Of a DNA stretch of 64,000 nucleotides, positions 33,160 to 43,238 are shown piece after piece. Below the pieces are notes generated by a model. It worked only from the letters and a program-made list of their open reading frames with translations. It was not told where the DNA came from and did not search any database. The position numbers and the translations under genes are program-made. Source of the DNA: Citrobacter freundii ATCC 8090 = MTCC 1658 = NBRC 12681 (GTDB lineage: Bacteria > Pseudomonadota > Gammaproteobacteria > Enterobacterales > Enterobacteriaceae). Numbering within the stretch: position 1 is the first letter of the stretch; each line of letters starts with the position of its first letter. Location of the stretch: assembly GCF_011064845.1 (NCBI RefSeq), contig NZ_CP049015.1, forward strand, positions 3,472,001 through 3,536,000, given 5' to 3'.

Positions 33160-36100
33160 ATGGCGAATTTTTTCATCGATCGCCCCATTTTTGCCTGGGT
33201 GTTAGCTATCCTGTTGTGCCTGACAGGAGCCCTGGCTATTTTTTCACTGCCCGTTGAGCAATATCCCGATCTGGCGCCGCCAAACGTACGGGTCACCGCC
33301 AACTATCCTGGCGCCTCGGCTCAGACTCTGGAAAACACCGTCACCCAGGTGATCGAGCAGAACATGACCGGTCTCGATAACCTGATGTACATGTCGTCAC
33401 AGAGCAGCGGGACAGGTCAGGCATCAGTTACGCTGAGCTTTGTCGCCGGAACCGATCCTGACGAGGCCGTCCAGCAGGTGCAAAACCAGCTGCAATCGGC
33501 AATGCGTAAACTGCCGCAGGCGGTACAGGATCAGGGGGTCACGGTGCGTAAGACCGGGGACACCAATATTCTGACAATCGCCTTTGTCTCCACCGATGGC
33601 TCAATGGATAAGCAGGACATCGCCGACTATGTCGCCAGTAACATTCAGGATCCGCTCAGCCGTATTAACGGCGTGGGGGATATTGACGCTTACGGCTCAC
33701 AGTACTCCATGCGTATCTGGCTTGACCCGGCCAAACTGAACAGTTTCCAGATGACCGCTAAAGATGTGACCGACGCTATCGAGTCACAAAATGCGCAGAT
33801 TGCGGTCGGACAACTTGGCGGTACGCCTTCGGTGGACAAGCAGGCGCTGAACGCGACGATCAACGCCCAGTCGCTACTGCAGACTCCGGATGAATTCCGC
33901 GCCATTACTCTACGCGTCAACCAGGATGGATCAGAAGTTAAACTGGGTGATGTGGCGACGGTCGAAATGGGGGCCGAGAAGTACGACTACCTCAGCCGGT
34001 TTAACGGCAACCCGGCTTCCGGTCTGGGCGTGAAACTGGCTTCAGGCGCCAATGAAATGGCGACGGCGGAACTGGTGCTCAACCGCCTTGACGAACTGTC
34101 ACAGTATTTTCCACATGGGCTGGAATATAAGGTGGCATATGAAACCACCTCCTTTGTCAAAGCCTCAATCATTGACGTGGTAAAAACCCTGCTGGAAGCG
34201 ATCGCGCTGGTATTCCTCGTGATGTACCTGTTCCTGCAAAACTTCCGCGCCACGCTGATTCCCACCATCGCCGTTCCCGTCGTCCTGATGGGTACCTTCT
34301 CCGTGCTTTACGCCTTTGGCTATAGCGTTAACACCTTGACGATGTTTGCGATGGTGCTGGCGATCGGCCTGCTGGTCGATGACGCCATTGTGGTAGTGGA
34401 AAACGTCGAGCGTATTATGAGTGAGGAAGGGCTCACACCGCGGGAAGCGACACGGAAATCGATGGGGCAAATCCAGGGCGCGCTGGTTGGTATTGCCATG
34501 GTGCTGTCGGCGGTGTTTATCCCGATGGCCTTCTTCGGCGGCACTACCGGAGCTATTTACCGCCAGTTCTCGATTACTATCGTCTCCGCAATGGTGCTGT
34601 CTGTTCTGGTGGCGATGATCCTCACTCCTGCTCTGTGCGCCACCCTGCTCAAACCGCTGCATAAGGGCGAGCATCACGGACAAACCGGTTTCTTCGGCTG
34701 GTTTAACCGAATGTTTAATCGCAACGCCGAGCGCTACGAAAAAGGCGTTGCCAGGATCCTGCACCGCAGCCTGCGCTGGATACTGATCTACGGCCTGCTG
34801 CTCGGCGGAATGGTTTTCCTGTTCCTGCGCCTGCCAACCTCCTTCCTGCCGCTGGAAGACCGCGGCATGTTTACCACCTCGGTACAGCTGCCCAGCGGCT
34901 CCACACAGCAGCAAACATTGAAAGTGGTTGAGGAAGTAGAGAAGTATTACTTCACCCATGAGAAAGACAACATTATGTCGGTCTTTTCCACGGTCGGTTC
35001 AGGCCCTGGCGGGAACGGTCAAAACGTGGCGCGTATGTTTGTCCGTTTAAAAGACTGGGATGAGCGCGACACCACTACCGGAACCTCTTTCGCCATCATT
35101 GAACGTGCGACCAAAGCCTTTAATAAGATTAAAGAAGCCCGCGTCTTCGCCAGTAGCCCTCCGGCTATCAGTGGCCTCGGAAGCTCTGCCGGTTTCGATA
35201 TGGAGCTGCAGGATCACGCTGGTGCGGGGCATGACGCGTTAATGGCCGCGCGCGACAAGCTGATTGAGCTGGCCGGGAAGGATTCTTCCCTGACCCGCGT
35301 TCGTCATAACGGTCTGGACGACAGCCCGCAGTTGCAAATTGATATCGATCAGCGCAAAGCCCAGGCACTGGGCGTTTCCATCGACGACATCAACGATACA
35401 TTGCAAACGGCCTGGGGTTCCAGCTACGTCAATGACTTTATGGACCGCGGTCGCGTGAAGAAGGTTTACGTGCAGGCGGCAGCAAAATATCGCATGCTCC
35501 CTGACGACATCAATTTGTGGTACGTCCGTAATAACAACGGCGGCATGGTGCCTTTCTCGGCCTTTGCCACGTCGCGCTGGGAAACCGGTTCACCGCGTCT
35601 GGAACGCTACAACGGCTACTCCGCGGTCGAGATTGTCGGAGAAGCCGCGCCTGGCGTCAGTACCGGTACAGCGATGGACATAATGGAATCGCTGGTGCGC
35701 CAGTTGCCGACCGGATTCGGCCTCGAATGGACTGCGATGTCTTATCAGGAACGGCTGTCGGGTTCTCAGGCCCCCGCCCTGTACGCCATTTCTCTGCTGG
35801 TGGTATTCCTGTGTCTGGCGGCCCTGTATGAAAGCTGGTCAGTTCCCTTCTCCGTCATGCTGGTTGTGCCGCTGGGGGTCATTGGTGCTCTGCTGGCGAC
35901 CTGGATGCGCGGTCTGGAAAACGACGTGTACTTCCAGGTCGGGTTACTTACCGTTATCGGGCTATCGGCGAAGAACGCAATCTTGATTGTTGAATTCGCC
36001 AATGAGATGAACGAGAAAGGACACGATCTGCTCGATGCCACGCTCCACGCCTGTCGCCAGCGCTTGCGTCCGATTCTGATGACCTCGCTGGCGTTTATCT

Positions 36101-36273
36101 TTGGGGTTCTGCCGATGACCATCAGCAGTGGCGCAGGTTCTGGCGGTCAACATGCGGTGGGGACAGGCGTAATGGGTGGAATGATTTCAGCCACTATCCT
36201 GGCGATTTACTTCGTGCCCCTGTTCTTTGTGCTGGTACGCAGACGCTTCCCGTTGAAACCGCGCCCGGAATAA
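33160..36273 (+). CDS. acrD: RND multidrug efflux transporter AcrD
   Basis: Inner-membrane proton-driven pump that works with AcrA and TolC to export aminoglycosides and other polar or anionic compounds; 1037 residues. The RND signature is intact: first membrane helix near residues 10-28, the periplasmic porter domains, the proton-relay aspartates in [14 protein letters not shown] near residue 407, and the second half with [14 protein letters not shown] near residue 940. The gene stands alone in E. coli too, without its own membrane fusion protein. A strong terminator follows. Confidence 0.97.
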   Translation: MANFFIDRPIFAWVLAILLCLTGALAIFSLPVEQYPDLAPPNVRVTANYPGASAQTLENTVTQVIEQNMTGLDNLMYMSSQSSGTGQASVTLSFVAGTDPDEAVQQVQNQLQSAMRKLPQAVQDQGVTVRKTGDTNILTIAFVSTDGSMDKQDIADYVASNIQDPLSRINGVGDIDAYGSQYSMRIWLDPAKLNSFQMTAKDVTDAIESQNAQIAVGQLGGTPSVDKQALNATINAQSLLQTPDEFRAITLRVNQDGSEVKLGDVATVEMGAEKYDYLSRFNGNPASGLGVKLASGANEMATAELVLNRLDELSQYFPHGLEYKVAYETTSFVKASIIDVVKTLLEAIALVFLVMYLFLQNFRATLIPTIAVPVVLMGTFSVLYAFGYSVNTLTMFAMVLAIGLLVDDAIVVVENVERIMSEEGLTPREATRKSMGQIQGALVGIAMVLSAVFIPMAFFGGTTGAIYRQFSITIVSAMVLSVLVAMILTPALCATLLKPLHKGEHHGQTGFFGWFNRMFNRNAERYEKGVARILHRSLRWILIYGLLLGGMVFLFLRLPTSFLPLEDRGMFTTSVQLPSGSTQQQTLKVVEEVEKYYFTHEKDNIMSVFSTVGSGPGGNGQNVARMFVRLKDWDERDTTTGTSFAIIERATKAFNKIKEARVFASSPPAISGLGSSAGFDMELQDHAGAGHDALMAARDKLIELAGKDSSLTRVRHNGLDDSPQLQIDIDQRKAQALGVSIDDINDTLQTAWGSSYVNDFMDRGRVKKVYVQAAAKYRMLPDDINLWYVRNNNGGMVPFSAFATSRWETGSPRLERYNGYSAVEIVGEAAPGVSTGTAMDIMESLVRQLPTGFGLEWTAMSYQERLSGSQAPALYAISLLVVFLCLAALYESWSVPFSVMLVVPLGVIGALLATWMRGLENDVYFQVGLLTVIGLSAKNAILIVEFANEMNEKGHDLLDATLHACRQRLRPILMTSLAFIFGVLPMTISSGAGSGGQHAVGTGVMGGMISATILAIYFVPLFFVLVRRRFPLKPRPE

Positions 36274-36281
36274 TCGGGCAC

Positions 36282-36315
36282 AAAAAAGGCGACTTACGTT
36301 GAGTCGCCTTTTTTT
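36282..36315. terminator. Bidirectional terminator between acrD and ypfM
   Basis: AGGCGACT (36287-36294) pairs with AGTCGCCT (36302-36309), with an A-run before and a T-run after the stem. It therefore can end acrD from the left and ypfM from the right. Confidence 0.93.
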
Positions 36316-36348
36316 ATCCTTTACAGGATATGAATTTCTTCCAGAAAA

Positions 36349-36408
36349 TTATTTACGAAGCATCACTTCGATAAAGTCTTTCCAGTTCCCCAGTTCACGT
36401 TCAATCAT
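36349..36408 (-). CDS. ypfM: Micro-protein YpfM (19 residues)
   Basis: A 19-codon gene reading MIERELGNWKDFIEVMLRK, preceded by GAGAGGTTGTT, a good ribosome site. It has the same sequence as I recall for the E. coli small protein YpfM, in the same place between acrD and yffB. It is predicted to be a soluble amphipathic helix rich in charged residues. Function is unknown. Complete retention of sequence and position supports a real gene. Confidence 0.88.
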   Translation of the reverse strand: MIERELGNWKDFIEVMLRK

Positions 36409-36796
36409 AACAACCTCTCTTATTATTATGAGCATTCTACAAAATCATCATCATCAAAAGAAGAACATTTAACCGATGGTTGTGATTACATCCTCCCGTG
36501 TTTGGGGTTTATGTGATCACTATGCGCCATACCCATAAATTTTATGTGACTTACTGCAATATTTTGAAATATTCATACATCATCTACTACTTTTGCAATT
36601 CTGATGGAAAAACAGGCTGATGCAAACAGGCAGATTCTGATTTTTAGTTATACGGTATTTTTGGAGCTTTCAGGAATCATTATTCACTGTTGTTCAACAA
36701 TGTTATATTTTTCTATAACGATTGAATGACAATATGTATTATTCATTGCCACATAATAAAAGAATAAATATTCAAATTACGTCAATAAGGATTCAA
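36409..36796. other. AT-rich gap between ypfM and yffB
   Basis: 388 bp without a supported gene. It must hold the ypfM promoter on the minus strand and the yffB promoter on the plus strand. Three copies of TGTGA lie on the plus strand at 36481, 36512 and 36545, spaced 31 and 33 bp, roughly three helical turns each. Reading the yffB frame upstream gives in-frame codons from 36722, but the composition is AT-rich and not protein-like. Confidence 0.6.
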
Positions 36797-37153
36797 ATGA
36801 TCACCCTCTACGGCATTAAGAATTGCGACACGATTAAAAAAGCCAGACGCTGGTTGGAAGCACAAGGTATTGACTATCGCTTTCATGATTATCGCGTCGA
36901 CGGTCTTGACAATACGCTATTACAGTCCTTTATCAGCGAATTAGGTTGGGAAGCGCTGCTCAATACACGTGGAACCACCTGGCGTAAACTCGATGAATCC
37001 ACGCGCAGTCAAATCACCGATGCGGCTTCCGCCGCCGCATTGATGATTGAAATGCCAGCAATTATCAAACGCCCATTGCTCTGCGCGCCGGGTAAGCCTA
37101 TGCTGCTTGGTTTCAGTGAATCCAGTTATACTCTGTTTTTTAATGAGGTGTAG
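36797..37153 (+). CDS. yffB: Spx/ArsC-family protein YffB
   Basis: Small thioredoxin-fold protein of the ArsC/Spx family, 118 residues. The sequence [20 protein letters not shown] carries a single N-terminal cysteine at the expected place. E. coli YffB has been described as a glutathione-dependent thiol reductase candidate rather than an arsenate reductase. The ATG at 36797 follows AAGGATTCAA. dapE starts three bases after the stop, so the two are co-transcribed. Confidence 0.95.
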   Translation: MITLYGIKNCDTIKKARRWLEAQGIDYRFHDYRVDGLDNTLLQSFISELGWEALLNTRGTTWRKLDESTRSQITDAASAAALMIEMPAIIKRPLLCAPGKPMLLGFSESSYTLFFNEV

Positions 37154-37156
37154 TCT

Positions 37157-38284
37157 ATGTCGTGCCCGGTTATTGAGCTGACACAGCAGCTTATTCGCCG
37201 TCCTTCCCTGAGCCCGGATGATGCCGGGTGCCAGGCGTTAATGATTGAACGCCTGCGCGCGGTAGGTTTTACCGTTGAGCGTATGGATTTTGGTGACACA
37301 CAGAATTTTTGGGCATGGCGCGGTAAAGGTGAGACCCTGGCATTTGCCGGTCACACCGACGTAGTGCCCGCCGGCGATGTCGATCGTTGGATCAATCCAC
37401 CGTTCGAACCGACCATTCGCGATGGCATGCTGTTCGGGCGTGGCGCTGCCGATATGAAAGGCTCACTGGCAGCGATGGTCGTGGCCGCAGAGCGTTTTGT
37501 CGCCCAGCATCCAAACCATCAGGGTCGTCTGGCATTTTTGATAACGTCCGACGAAGAAGCCAGCGCCAAAAACGGCACCGTAAAGGTGGTTGAAGCACTG
37601 ATGGCGCGTAATGAGCGACTGGATTATTGTCTGGTTGGCGAGCCGTCCAGCACGGAAATCGTTGGCGACGTGGTCAAGAATGGACGTCGTGGTTCACTGA
37701 CCTGCAACCTGACCATTCATGGCGTGCAGGGGCACGTAGCCTATCCGCATCTGGCCGATAACCCGGTACACCGCGCGGCGCCAATGCTCAACGAACTGGT
37801 GGCGATTGAGTGGGACCAGGGTAACGAGTTTTTCCCGGCGACCAGCATGCAGATTGCCAATATTCAGGCAGGTACCGGCAGCAACAACGTTATCCCCGGA
37901 GAACTGTTTATCCAGTTCAACTTCCGTTTCAGCACTGAGCTGACCGATGAGATGATTAAAGCACGGGTTCACGCGCTGCTGGAGAAACATCAGTTGCGCT
38001 ATACCGTCGACTGGTGGCTTTCCGGTCAGCCGTTCCTGACTGAACGCGGTAAACTGGTGGATGCAGTAGTGAACGCCATTGAGCACTATAATGAAATTAA
38101 ACCGCAGTTACTGACTACAGGCGGGACGTCCGACGGGCGCTTTATTGCCCGCATGGGGGCACAGGTAGTCGAACTTGGGCCGGTCAACGCCACTATTCAT
38201 AAAATAAATGAATGTGTTAATGCCGCCGACCTGCAGCTGCTTGCCCGTATGTATCAACGTATCATGGAGCAACTCGTCGCCTGA
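37157..38284 (+). CDS. dapE: Succinyl-diaminopimelate desuccinylase DapE
   Basis: Dinuclear zinc enzyme of lysine and peptidoglycan precursor synthesis that removes succinate from N-succinyl-LL-diaminopimelate; 375 residues. Metal-binding motifs are visible: His66 and Asp68 in [13 protein letters not shown], Asp100 in [10 protein letters not shown], and the catalytic Glu pair in [16 protein letters not shown] precedes the ATG. yffB lies directly upstream and ypfN follows. Confidence 0.98.
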   Translation: MSCPVIELTQQLIRRPSLSPDDAGCQALMIERLRAVGFTVERMDFGDTQNFWAWRGKGETLAFAGHTDVVPAGDVDRWINPPFEPTIRDGMLFGRGAADMKGSLAAMVVAAERFVAQHPNHQGRLAFLITSDEEASAKNGTVKVVEALMARNERLDYCLVGEPSSTEIVGDVVKNGRRGSLTCNLTIHGVQGHVAYPHLADNPVHRAAPMLNELVAIEWDQGNEFFPATSMQIANIQAGTGSNNVIPGELFIQFNFRFSTELTDEMIKARVHALLEKHQLRYTVDWWLSGQPFLTERGKLVDAVVNAIEHYNEIKPQLLTTGGTSDGRFIARMGAQVVELGPVNATIHKINECVNAADLQLLARMYQRIMEQLVA

Positions 38285-38311
38285 TGAGTGTTCCTGCAAG
38301 AGGAAAAATAC

Positions 38312-38512
38312 ATGGACTGGCTAGCAAAATATTGGTGGATTCTGGTGTTGGTGTTTCTGGTAGGCGTGCTGCTTAACGTTATCAAAGATCTCAAGCGCGT
38401 CGATCCAAAGAAATATCTGGCCAACAAACCGGAGCTTCCCCCGCATCGTGACTTTAACGATAAATGGGATGACGACGACGATTGGCCGAACAAGGATCAA
38501 CCGAAGAAATAA
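38312..38512 (+). CDS. ypfN: Small membrane protein YpfN (UPF0370)
   Basis: Single-span membrane protein of 66 residues. Residues about 5-24 are hydrophobic ([15 protein letters not shown]), followed by a soluble tail that ends in an acidic run ([10 protein letters not shown]). The ATG at 38312 follows AGAGGAAA; the upstream in-frame codon has no comparable ribosome site. It is 27 bp downstream of dapE. Function unknown. Confidence 0.94.
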   Translation: MDWLAKYWWILVLVFLVGVLLNVIKDLKRVDPKKYLANKPELPPHRDFNDKWDDDDDWPNKDQPKK

Positions 38513-38532
38513 TTTCCAGGCCGATAAGTCAC

Positions 38533-38606
38533 GTAGGCCCGGTAAGCGTTAGCGCCACCGGGCGTTAAGTGCCGGATGGCAACGCTTCGCGTTTTATCCG
38601 GCCTAC
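38533..38606. repeat. REP/BIME element between ypfN and ypfH
   Basis: GTAGGCCCGGTAAGCG at the left and TTATCCGGCCTAC at the right are inverted REP cores with GCCACCGGGCG and GCCGGATGGC between. It separates two convergent genes. Confidence 0.92.
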
Positions 38607-38615
38607 GGTTATCAA

Positions 38616-39314
38616 TCAGATCATCTCAATCACATCATCATCGTGAGGCTTACCACCGCTCAGCGCTTCATCAAAATAGTGCTTCGGTACGGTAAAACGC
38701 AGATGATCGAGCGCAAACTGCATGCTGCGTTCATCAATGGCGTGCCCCAGGTTTTCGACGATATCCAGCGTCACATCCCCACCCGCAGCAATTAATGCCT
38801 CCTGCGCGGCAACGGCATGGGAGAGCTCTATCACCCGGTCTTCACCACCGTGAATCAAATGCACCGTCGTTGCGGTAGTTGCAACCTCCGGTAAGGTGGC
38901 ATAGCGACCATTGAAGGCAATGACCCGCGACGCCAGCCCCGGCTCGGCTTTGATGCTCTCAAGCGACATAATCGAACCCTGAGAAAAACCAATCAGCGCG
39001 GTGGCCTGCGGTGAAACGCCGCTTTGTTTCTGCCAGTAGCGCACGGTTTCGATAAACACCGGCATAATCGCGTCGATACGCGCCTGGCGGTTCTCTTCCG
39101 TTACGCCCTGTACCGAAAACCACTGACGTCCGGAAGTCGTACCGTAAGGCTCTGCCCCGCCAATGCTGACGATTAACGCATCGGGAAACAGCGGCGCAAA
39201 CCAGGAGCCAATTTCACCCATGGCAACCGGGTTATCGCCGACGCCATGAAACAGCAGCAGTAGCTGTTGAGCGGGTTTATCGGGACTTTGAACAACAAAA
39301 TGGTCATGTTTCAT
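38616..39314 (-). CDS. ypfH: Alpha/beta-hydrolase esterase YpfH
   Basis: Carboxylesterase/phospholipase-like protein of 232 residues. The nucleophile elbow is IGFSQGSIMSLE (G-F-S-Q-G), an oxyanion segment LFHGVGDNPVAMG lies near residue 25, and the catalytic His region is NLGHAIDERS near the C-terminus. E. coli YpfH has esterase activity on short acyl esters in screens; its natural substrate is unknown. GGAGATCGCC precedes the ATG. Confidence 0.95.
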   Translation of the reverse strand: MKHDHFVVQSPDKPAQQLLLLFHGVGDNPVAMGEIGSWFAPLFPDALIVSIGGAEPYGTTSGRQWFSVQGVTEENRQARIDAIMPVFIETVRYWQKQSGVSPQATALIGFSQGSIMSLESIKAEPGLASRVIAFNGRYATLPEVATTATTVHLIHGGEDRVIELSHAVAAQEALIAAGGDVTLDIVENLGHAIDERSMQFALDHLRFTVPKHYFDEALSGGKPHDDDVIEMI

Positions 39315-39387
39315 GGCGATCTCCTTAACTGATGAGAATCATTCTACGCCGCTTAACCGCAATGACCATGCCAGGAAATTGAAGATG

Positions 39388-41403
39388 TTAGTGAAAAAAT
39401 TGCCATTGCATAATGCGATTATGTAGCCGCTGTTCACGTTCAGCATCCAGCTGATTTAACGCTTGTGCCGCTTCGGCGCGCTGAACGACCAGCAGCGCTT
39501 TACGACCTGAGATCTTCAGCTGTTGGCATAATTCGGCGTCGCTGCGTTTAGCCTGTATACGTCCGCGCAATGCCGGAAGAGGTAATTCACTGTGCTCAAG
39601 CAGACGATTCAGACAGCCTAGCGACGTCAATAATGGCCGATGCGCGAAGGCAAACCCAGCCAGCTCAGCCCAGTCATCCTCATTAAGCGTAGTCTCTTTC
39701 AGCGGGACCAGCGGAATGCTCTCACCGTTCCATCGCGCAAGGATTTCCGCGTCACGCCGCAAATGCTGGTGCTCCCGCTCGGCAAGGCGCTTTCCCGCTT
39801 CGCTGATCGGCAGCAACGCCATGGCGGTATAACAGCCGCTGCTGGCTTCCCGGTGATTCCCCATTCGCACCAGCACAAAACCGCAGCGCTGCCAGAAACG
39901 CCATAGTTCAGCCGTATACCCAAAACTGACCGACAGATAGTCACACGATGTGGAATAGTGGTGGGCCAGCACAATCAGCTGTTGCCCAATACCTTCTCTT
40001 TGGCGCGCAGGATGAACCGCAATTCGACTGACTCGTCTCCCGACGAGCGTCGCCGCCAACGGGTCACCACCGTGCGCCGCCAGCGACTGCGCAACCAAAT
40101 TCCCCCTCGGTCGACGATATCCGGCCCAGACGGCCTGGCTTAATTCTGCGGATAGTCCCCCTTCATCGACCAGCCAGGCAGCACCCGCAACTGAGTCAGC
40201 GGTTGATGCCTGAAGAAAATGCTGACCAGGCGCGTCCATCATTCGCCGCAGGTCTAATGGCGAGGTGCGATAATGCGCTCCGGAAAGCAACTGGTATACC
40301 GCTAACGGCAGCGCCGGGCCAGCATCCCAGGACTGTTGCTCAAATGCCGAGAAGTGAAGCTCCCCCAATGGGGCATGCGTGAACGTTTCATCATCAAACA
40401 CCAGCGCATCGCTGACAATTTGCTCCAGCGGACATCCCTGCGCCCAGCGCACGGGTTGTTGCAACTCATAGCGTCGAAGATTAGGGAAGCGGGCGCAGAA
40501 TTTCAGCAAGAAGCCTCTACCCGTTCCCTCGTAGCCTTGTACTGTAGTGGTTAACAGCGTACGAGGAAAACGCGCCACCAGTTGGTGTAGCAGCGGCGCG
40601 GGGATCGCGGCGGCTTCATCCACAATCAGCCAGTCTGCGGTTTCAGAACTGCTTAATAGTGCATCCGGCGCCATAAAGCGGTAACGCTCTGCGGCAAATT
40701 GTGCCAGCACATCCGTTGCAGCTTTGGCAGGTGCGGTCACAACCGCAGTGCCGTTAATCCGCGCTATGAGTTGCCCTGCCAGAGCGGATTTGCCCCGACC
40801 TCGTGCGGCCGTCACCGCAACCACACCGGGAGGCATAGCCAGCAAATGATTTAATATCATCGCCTGTTCTGGTTGGGGTTCGCCAGTTGCCGCAAGCCAG
40901 GCTGCGCGAGCAGGAAAGTGCGGACAGGAAACCGGCTGATGCTGCTGCCAGTGCAGAGCCTGTCTATCGCGGGAAATCACCCGTTTGACGTGCTCAACAA
41001 AGTGCGGTGTGGGAATGGGCTCAGCACAATCGCTCCAGCGTAGTGAATCCACGTCCGGATGCGTGTGCCAGGAATGCCAGGGTGGGGTCAGCAAAACCAG
41101 CCAACTGCCGGCAAGCAGTGTACCGCTTAAGGCGGCAAACGCCGCAGCGTCAAATCCCTGCCCGGCGTCGAAAACTGCATGACGAAACTCGCGCCCCAGT
41201 AACGTTTGCAGCGCCTGTGGCGTACAGTTCGGTTCAGCAGGGGCATTCGCCCCTACCCACAACCAGTCGCCGGGTAATATGTCGCGTAGCGCTAACGCCT
41301 GCCCCTGACACCAGTTCTCCTCGCCGCTGATAATCAGCAAGCGACGGATCCCCTCACGAGCCATCTGTTCGGTTAACGCCCTCAGCGCCGTGTTATCGGA
41401 CAT
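39388..41403 (-). CDS. tmcA: tRNA(Met) cytidine acetyltransferase TmcA
   Basis: Enzyme that acetylates N4 of the wobble cytidine of elongator tRNA-Met, using acetyl-CoA and ATP or GTP, to prevent misreading of AUA; 671 residues. Order of domains: N-terminal module, RNA-helicase-like module with Walker A AARGRGKSALAGQL near residue 200 and LIVDEAAAIP near 305, then a GNAT domain with IAVHPARQREGIGQQLI near 460, and a C-terminal tail. It starts 15 bp after ypfJ. Confidence 0.97.
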   Translation of the reverse strand: MSDNTALRALTEQMAREGIRRLLIISGEENWCQGQALALRDILPGDWLWVGANAPAEPNCTPQALQTLLGREFRHAVFDAGQGFDAAAFAALSGTLLAGSWLVLLTPPWHSWHTHPDVDSLRWSDCAEPIPTPHFVEHVKRVISRDRQALHWQQHQPVSCPHFPARAAWLAATGEPQPEQAMILNHLLAMPPGVVAVTAARGRGKSALAGQLIARINGTAVVTAPAKAATDVLAQFAAERYRFMAPDALLSSSETADWLIVDEAAAIPAPLLHQLVARFPRTLLTTTVQGYEGTGRGFLLKFCARFPNLRRYELQQPVRWAQGCPLEQIVSDALVFDDETFTHAPLGELHFSAFEQQSWDAGPALPLAVYQLLSGAHYRTSPLDLRRMMDAPGQHFLQASTADSVAGAAWLVDEGGLSAELSQAVWAGYRRPRGNLVAQSLAAHGGDPLAATLVGRRVSRIAVHPARQREGIGQQLIVLAHHYSTSCDYLSVSFGYTAELWRFWQRCGFVLVRMGNHREASSGCYTAMALLPISEAGKRLAEREHQHLRRDAEILARWNGESIPLVPLKETTLNEDDWAELAGFAFAHRPLLTSLGCLNRLLEHSELPLPALRGRIQAKRSDAELCQQLKISGRKALLVVQRAEAAQALNQLDAEREQRLHNRIMQWQFFH

Positions 41404-41418
41404 CCCTGCCTCTGTATC

Positions 41419-42285
41419 TTAAATACCTTTACCAAAGGTATTACATTGTCCCGGATCGCCGCTATCAAAACCGCGTTTGAACCAGGTAAAACGCTGTTCA
41501 GAGGTTCCGTGAGTAAAGCTGTCCGGTACGACGCGTCCTTGTCCCTGCTGTTGCAGGCGATCGTCACCAATGGCCTGTGCGGCGTTTAGTGCCTCTTCCA
41601 GGTCACCAGACTCCAGCACGCCCTGCTGCTGCATGCTGTGGCCCCAGACACCGGCAAAGCAGTCCGCCTGCAGTTCCATACGAACGGAAAGACGGTTCAC
41701 CTCAGCTTGTGAGGCGTTCTGCTGCATCTGGCGAACCTTCGGTTCAATACCCAGCAGTTTCTGCACGTGGTGACCCACTTCATGGGCGATAACATAGCCC
41801 TGCGCAAAATCACCATCAGCGCCCAGCTTGTTTTTCATGTCATCATAGAATGAAAGGTCGATATATACCGTACCATCTGCCGGACAATAAAACGGTCCCA
41901 TCACGGACTGGCCCGCGCCGCAGCCGGTGCGCGTCGCACCCCGGTACATCACCAGCTTCGGCTGTTGGTAGGTGCGGCCCATTTTTTCAAACTGCTGTCC
42001 CCAGGTATCTTCTGTTGTAGCCAGAATCACCGAGGTAAATTTTGCCGCTTCATCATCGTTTGGGTTGATGGAGCGTGATGATTGTTGTTGGGAGACCGGC
42101 TGGCCGGTCATTAATCCGGTAAGATCCACGCCATAATAACCCGCCACCAGCACCACAATCAGCAGGATGATACCGCCTTTACCACTGGGCAGACGAAAAC
42201 CAGGCCCACCCATAGAGGGGCCGCCGCCAGAGCTGTTTCGTCTGTCTTCCACGTTGTCACTTTCACGACGCCCTTGCCAGCGCAT
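41419..42285 (-). CDS. ypfJ: Predicted zinc metallopeptidase YpfJ
   Basis: Predicted neutral zinc peptidase anchored in the inner membrane, 288 residues. A single hydrophobic segment ([16 protein letters not shown]) near residue 35 follows a cytoplasmic Arg/Gly-rich start; the motif [10 protein letters not shown] supplies zinc ligands, with [14 protein letters not shown] as the downstream ligand region. Substrate unknown. The ATG at 42285 follows GAGGTGATT; a GTG two codons upstream is possible. tmcA follows closely. Confidence 0.94.
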   Translation of the reverse strand: MRWQGRRESDNVEDRRNSSGGGPSMGGPGFRLPSGKGGIILLIVVLVAGYYGVDLTGLMTGQPVSQQQSSRSINPNDDEAAKFTSVILATTEDTWGQQFEKMGRTYQQPKLVMYRGATRTGCGAGQSVMGPFYCPADGTVYIDLSFYDDMKNKLGADGDFAQGYVIAHEVGHHVQKLLGIEPKVRQMQQNASQAEVNRLSVRMELQADCFAGVWGHSMQQQGVLESGDLEEALNAAQAIGDDRLQQQGQGRVVPDSFTHGTSEQRFTWFKRGFDSGDPGQCNTFGKGI

Positions 42286-42413
42286 AATCACCTCAACTTT
42301 TTATTCATTATGATGATGATCGTAGGCGGTTCGGAACAGGATTACCATAAGAAATAGTAATCAAATCAGGTGGGGTTAATGAGCCGGAGAGCGATCGCCG
42401 GCTCAGGGAAAGA

Positions 42414-43127
42414 TTAGTCTAACTTCACACCCAGGCGATGCGCGACGGCTTCATAGGCTTCGATCAGGCCGCCCAGACTCTGGCGGAAGCGATCTTTGTC
42501 CATTTTATCCAGCGTTTCTTTGTCCCACAGGCGGCTACCGTCCGGTGAGAATTCATCACCCAGGACGACTTCACCTTTATACAAACCAAACTCAAGTTTG
42601 AAGTCGACCAGAATCAGACCAGCATCATCAAACATCTTTTTCAGCACGTCGTTAGCTTTGTAGGTCAGCTCTTTCATACGTGCCAGATTCTCTTTGCTCA
42701 CCCAACCAAAAGTTTCGCAATAGGAATCGTTAATCATTGGATCGTGCATAGCATCGTTTTTCAGGAACAGATCAAACAGCGGCGGATTCAGTTCAATACC
42801 TTCCTCAACGCCTAAACGCTTAACCAGAGAGCCTGCCGCGCGGTTACGTACCACACATTCAACCGGTACCATATCCAGCTTTTTCACCAGACATTCGGTA
42901 TCAGAAAGCAGTCGCTCCATCTGGGTAGGAATACCCGCTTCTTGCAGTTTAGTCATAATGAAATGGTTGAATTTGTTGTTCACCATGCCTTTACGGTCAA
43001 ACTGTTCAATGCGCGCGCCATCCCCTGCTGACGTATCATTGCGGAATTCGAGCACCAACAGGTCCGGGTTTTCCGTGCTGTATACGGTCTTCGCTTTACC
43101 ACGATACAACTCAGCTTGCTTTTGCAT
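42414..43127 (-). CDS. purC: SAICAR synthase PurC
   Basis: Purine biosynthesis enzyme that joins CAIR and aspartate with ATP to give SAICAR; 237 residues. Family motifs are [12 protein letters not shown] at the N-terminus, [25 protein letters not shown] in parts near residue 85, and VDFKLEFG near 175. The ATG at 43127 is chosen because it gives the standard length; the frame runs 24 codons further upstream through the PurR operator region. A PurR box lies at 43179-43194. Confidence 0.97.
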   Translation of the reverse strand: MQKQAELYRGKAKTVYSTENPDLLVLEFRNDTSAGDGARIEQFDRKGMVNNKFNHFIMTKLQEAGIPTQMERLLSDTECLVKKLDMVPVECVVRNRAAGSLVKRLGVEEGIELNPPLFDLFLKNDAMHDPMINDSYCETFGWVSKENLARMKELTYKANDVLKKMFDDAGLILVDFKLEFGLYKGEVVLGDEFSPDGSRLWDKETLDKMDKDRFRQSLGGLIEAYEAVAHRLGVKLD

Positions 43128-43178
43128 CTTTATTACTCCTGGGTGTGAATTAACGATAAATATTGCGTTTTTCTGCCG

Positions 43179-43194
43179 ACGCACACGTTTGCGT
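43179..43194. promoter_or_regulatory. PurR operator of purC
   Basis: ACGCACACGTTTGCGT matches the PurR palindrome ACGCAAACGTTTGCGT at 15 of 16 positions. It lies about 52 bp upstream of the purC ATG, between purC and the bamC terminator. Confidence 0.9.
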
Positions 43195-43204
43195 ATCATA
43201 TCAG

Positions 43205-43235
43205 AAAAAAAGGGCTGGAGTTATCCAGCCCTTTA
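43205..43235 (-). terminator. Rho-independent terminator of dapA-bamC
   Basis: AAGGGCTGGA and TCCAGCCCTT form a long perfect stem with a short loop, followed on the minus strand by a T-run of at least six. It lies just behind the bamC stop and before the purC promoter. Confidence 0.93.
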
Positions 43236-43238
43236 TTT

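Noticed and set aside
34165..34959. Open frame of 264 codons opposite acrD
   Set aside because: Its His/Gln/Arg-rich composition reflects the reverse complement of membrane codons; acrD on the other strand is certain.
36722..36796. 25-codon N-terminal extension of yffB
   Set aside because: The stretch is AT-rich, unlike the family, and AAGGAT precedes the internal ATG.
42381..42404. GAGCCGG/CCGGCTC hairpin after purC as a terminator
   Set aside because: The stem is good but no T-run follows on the minus strand, so I could not support it as an intrinsic terminator.
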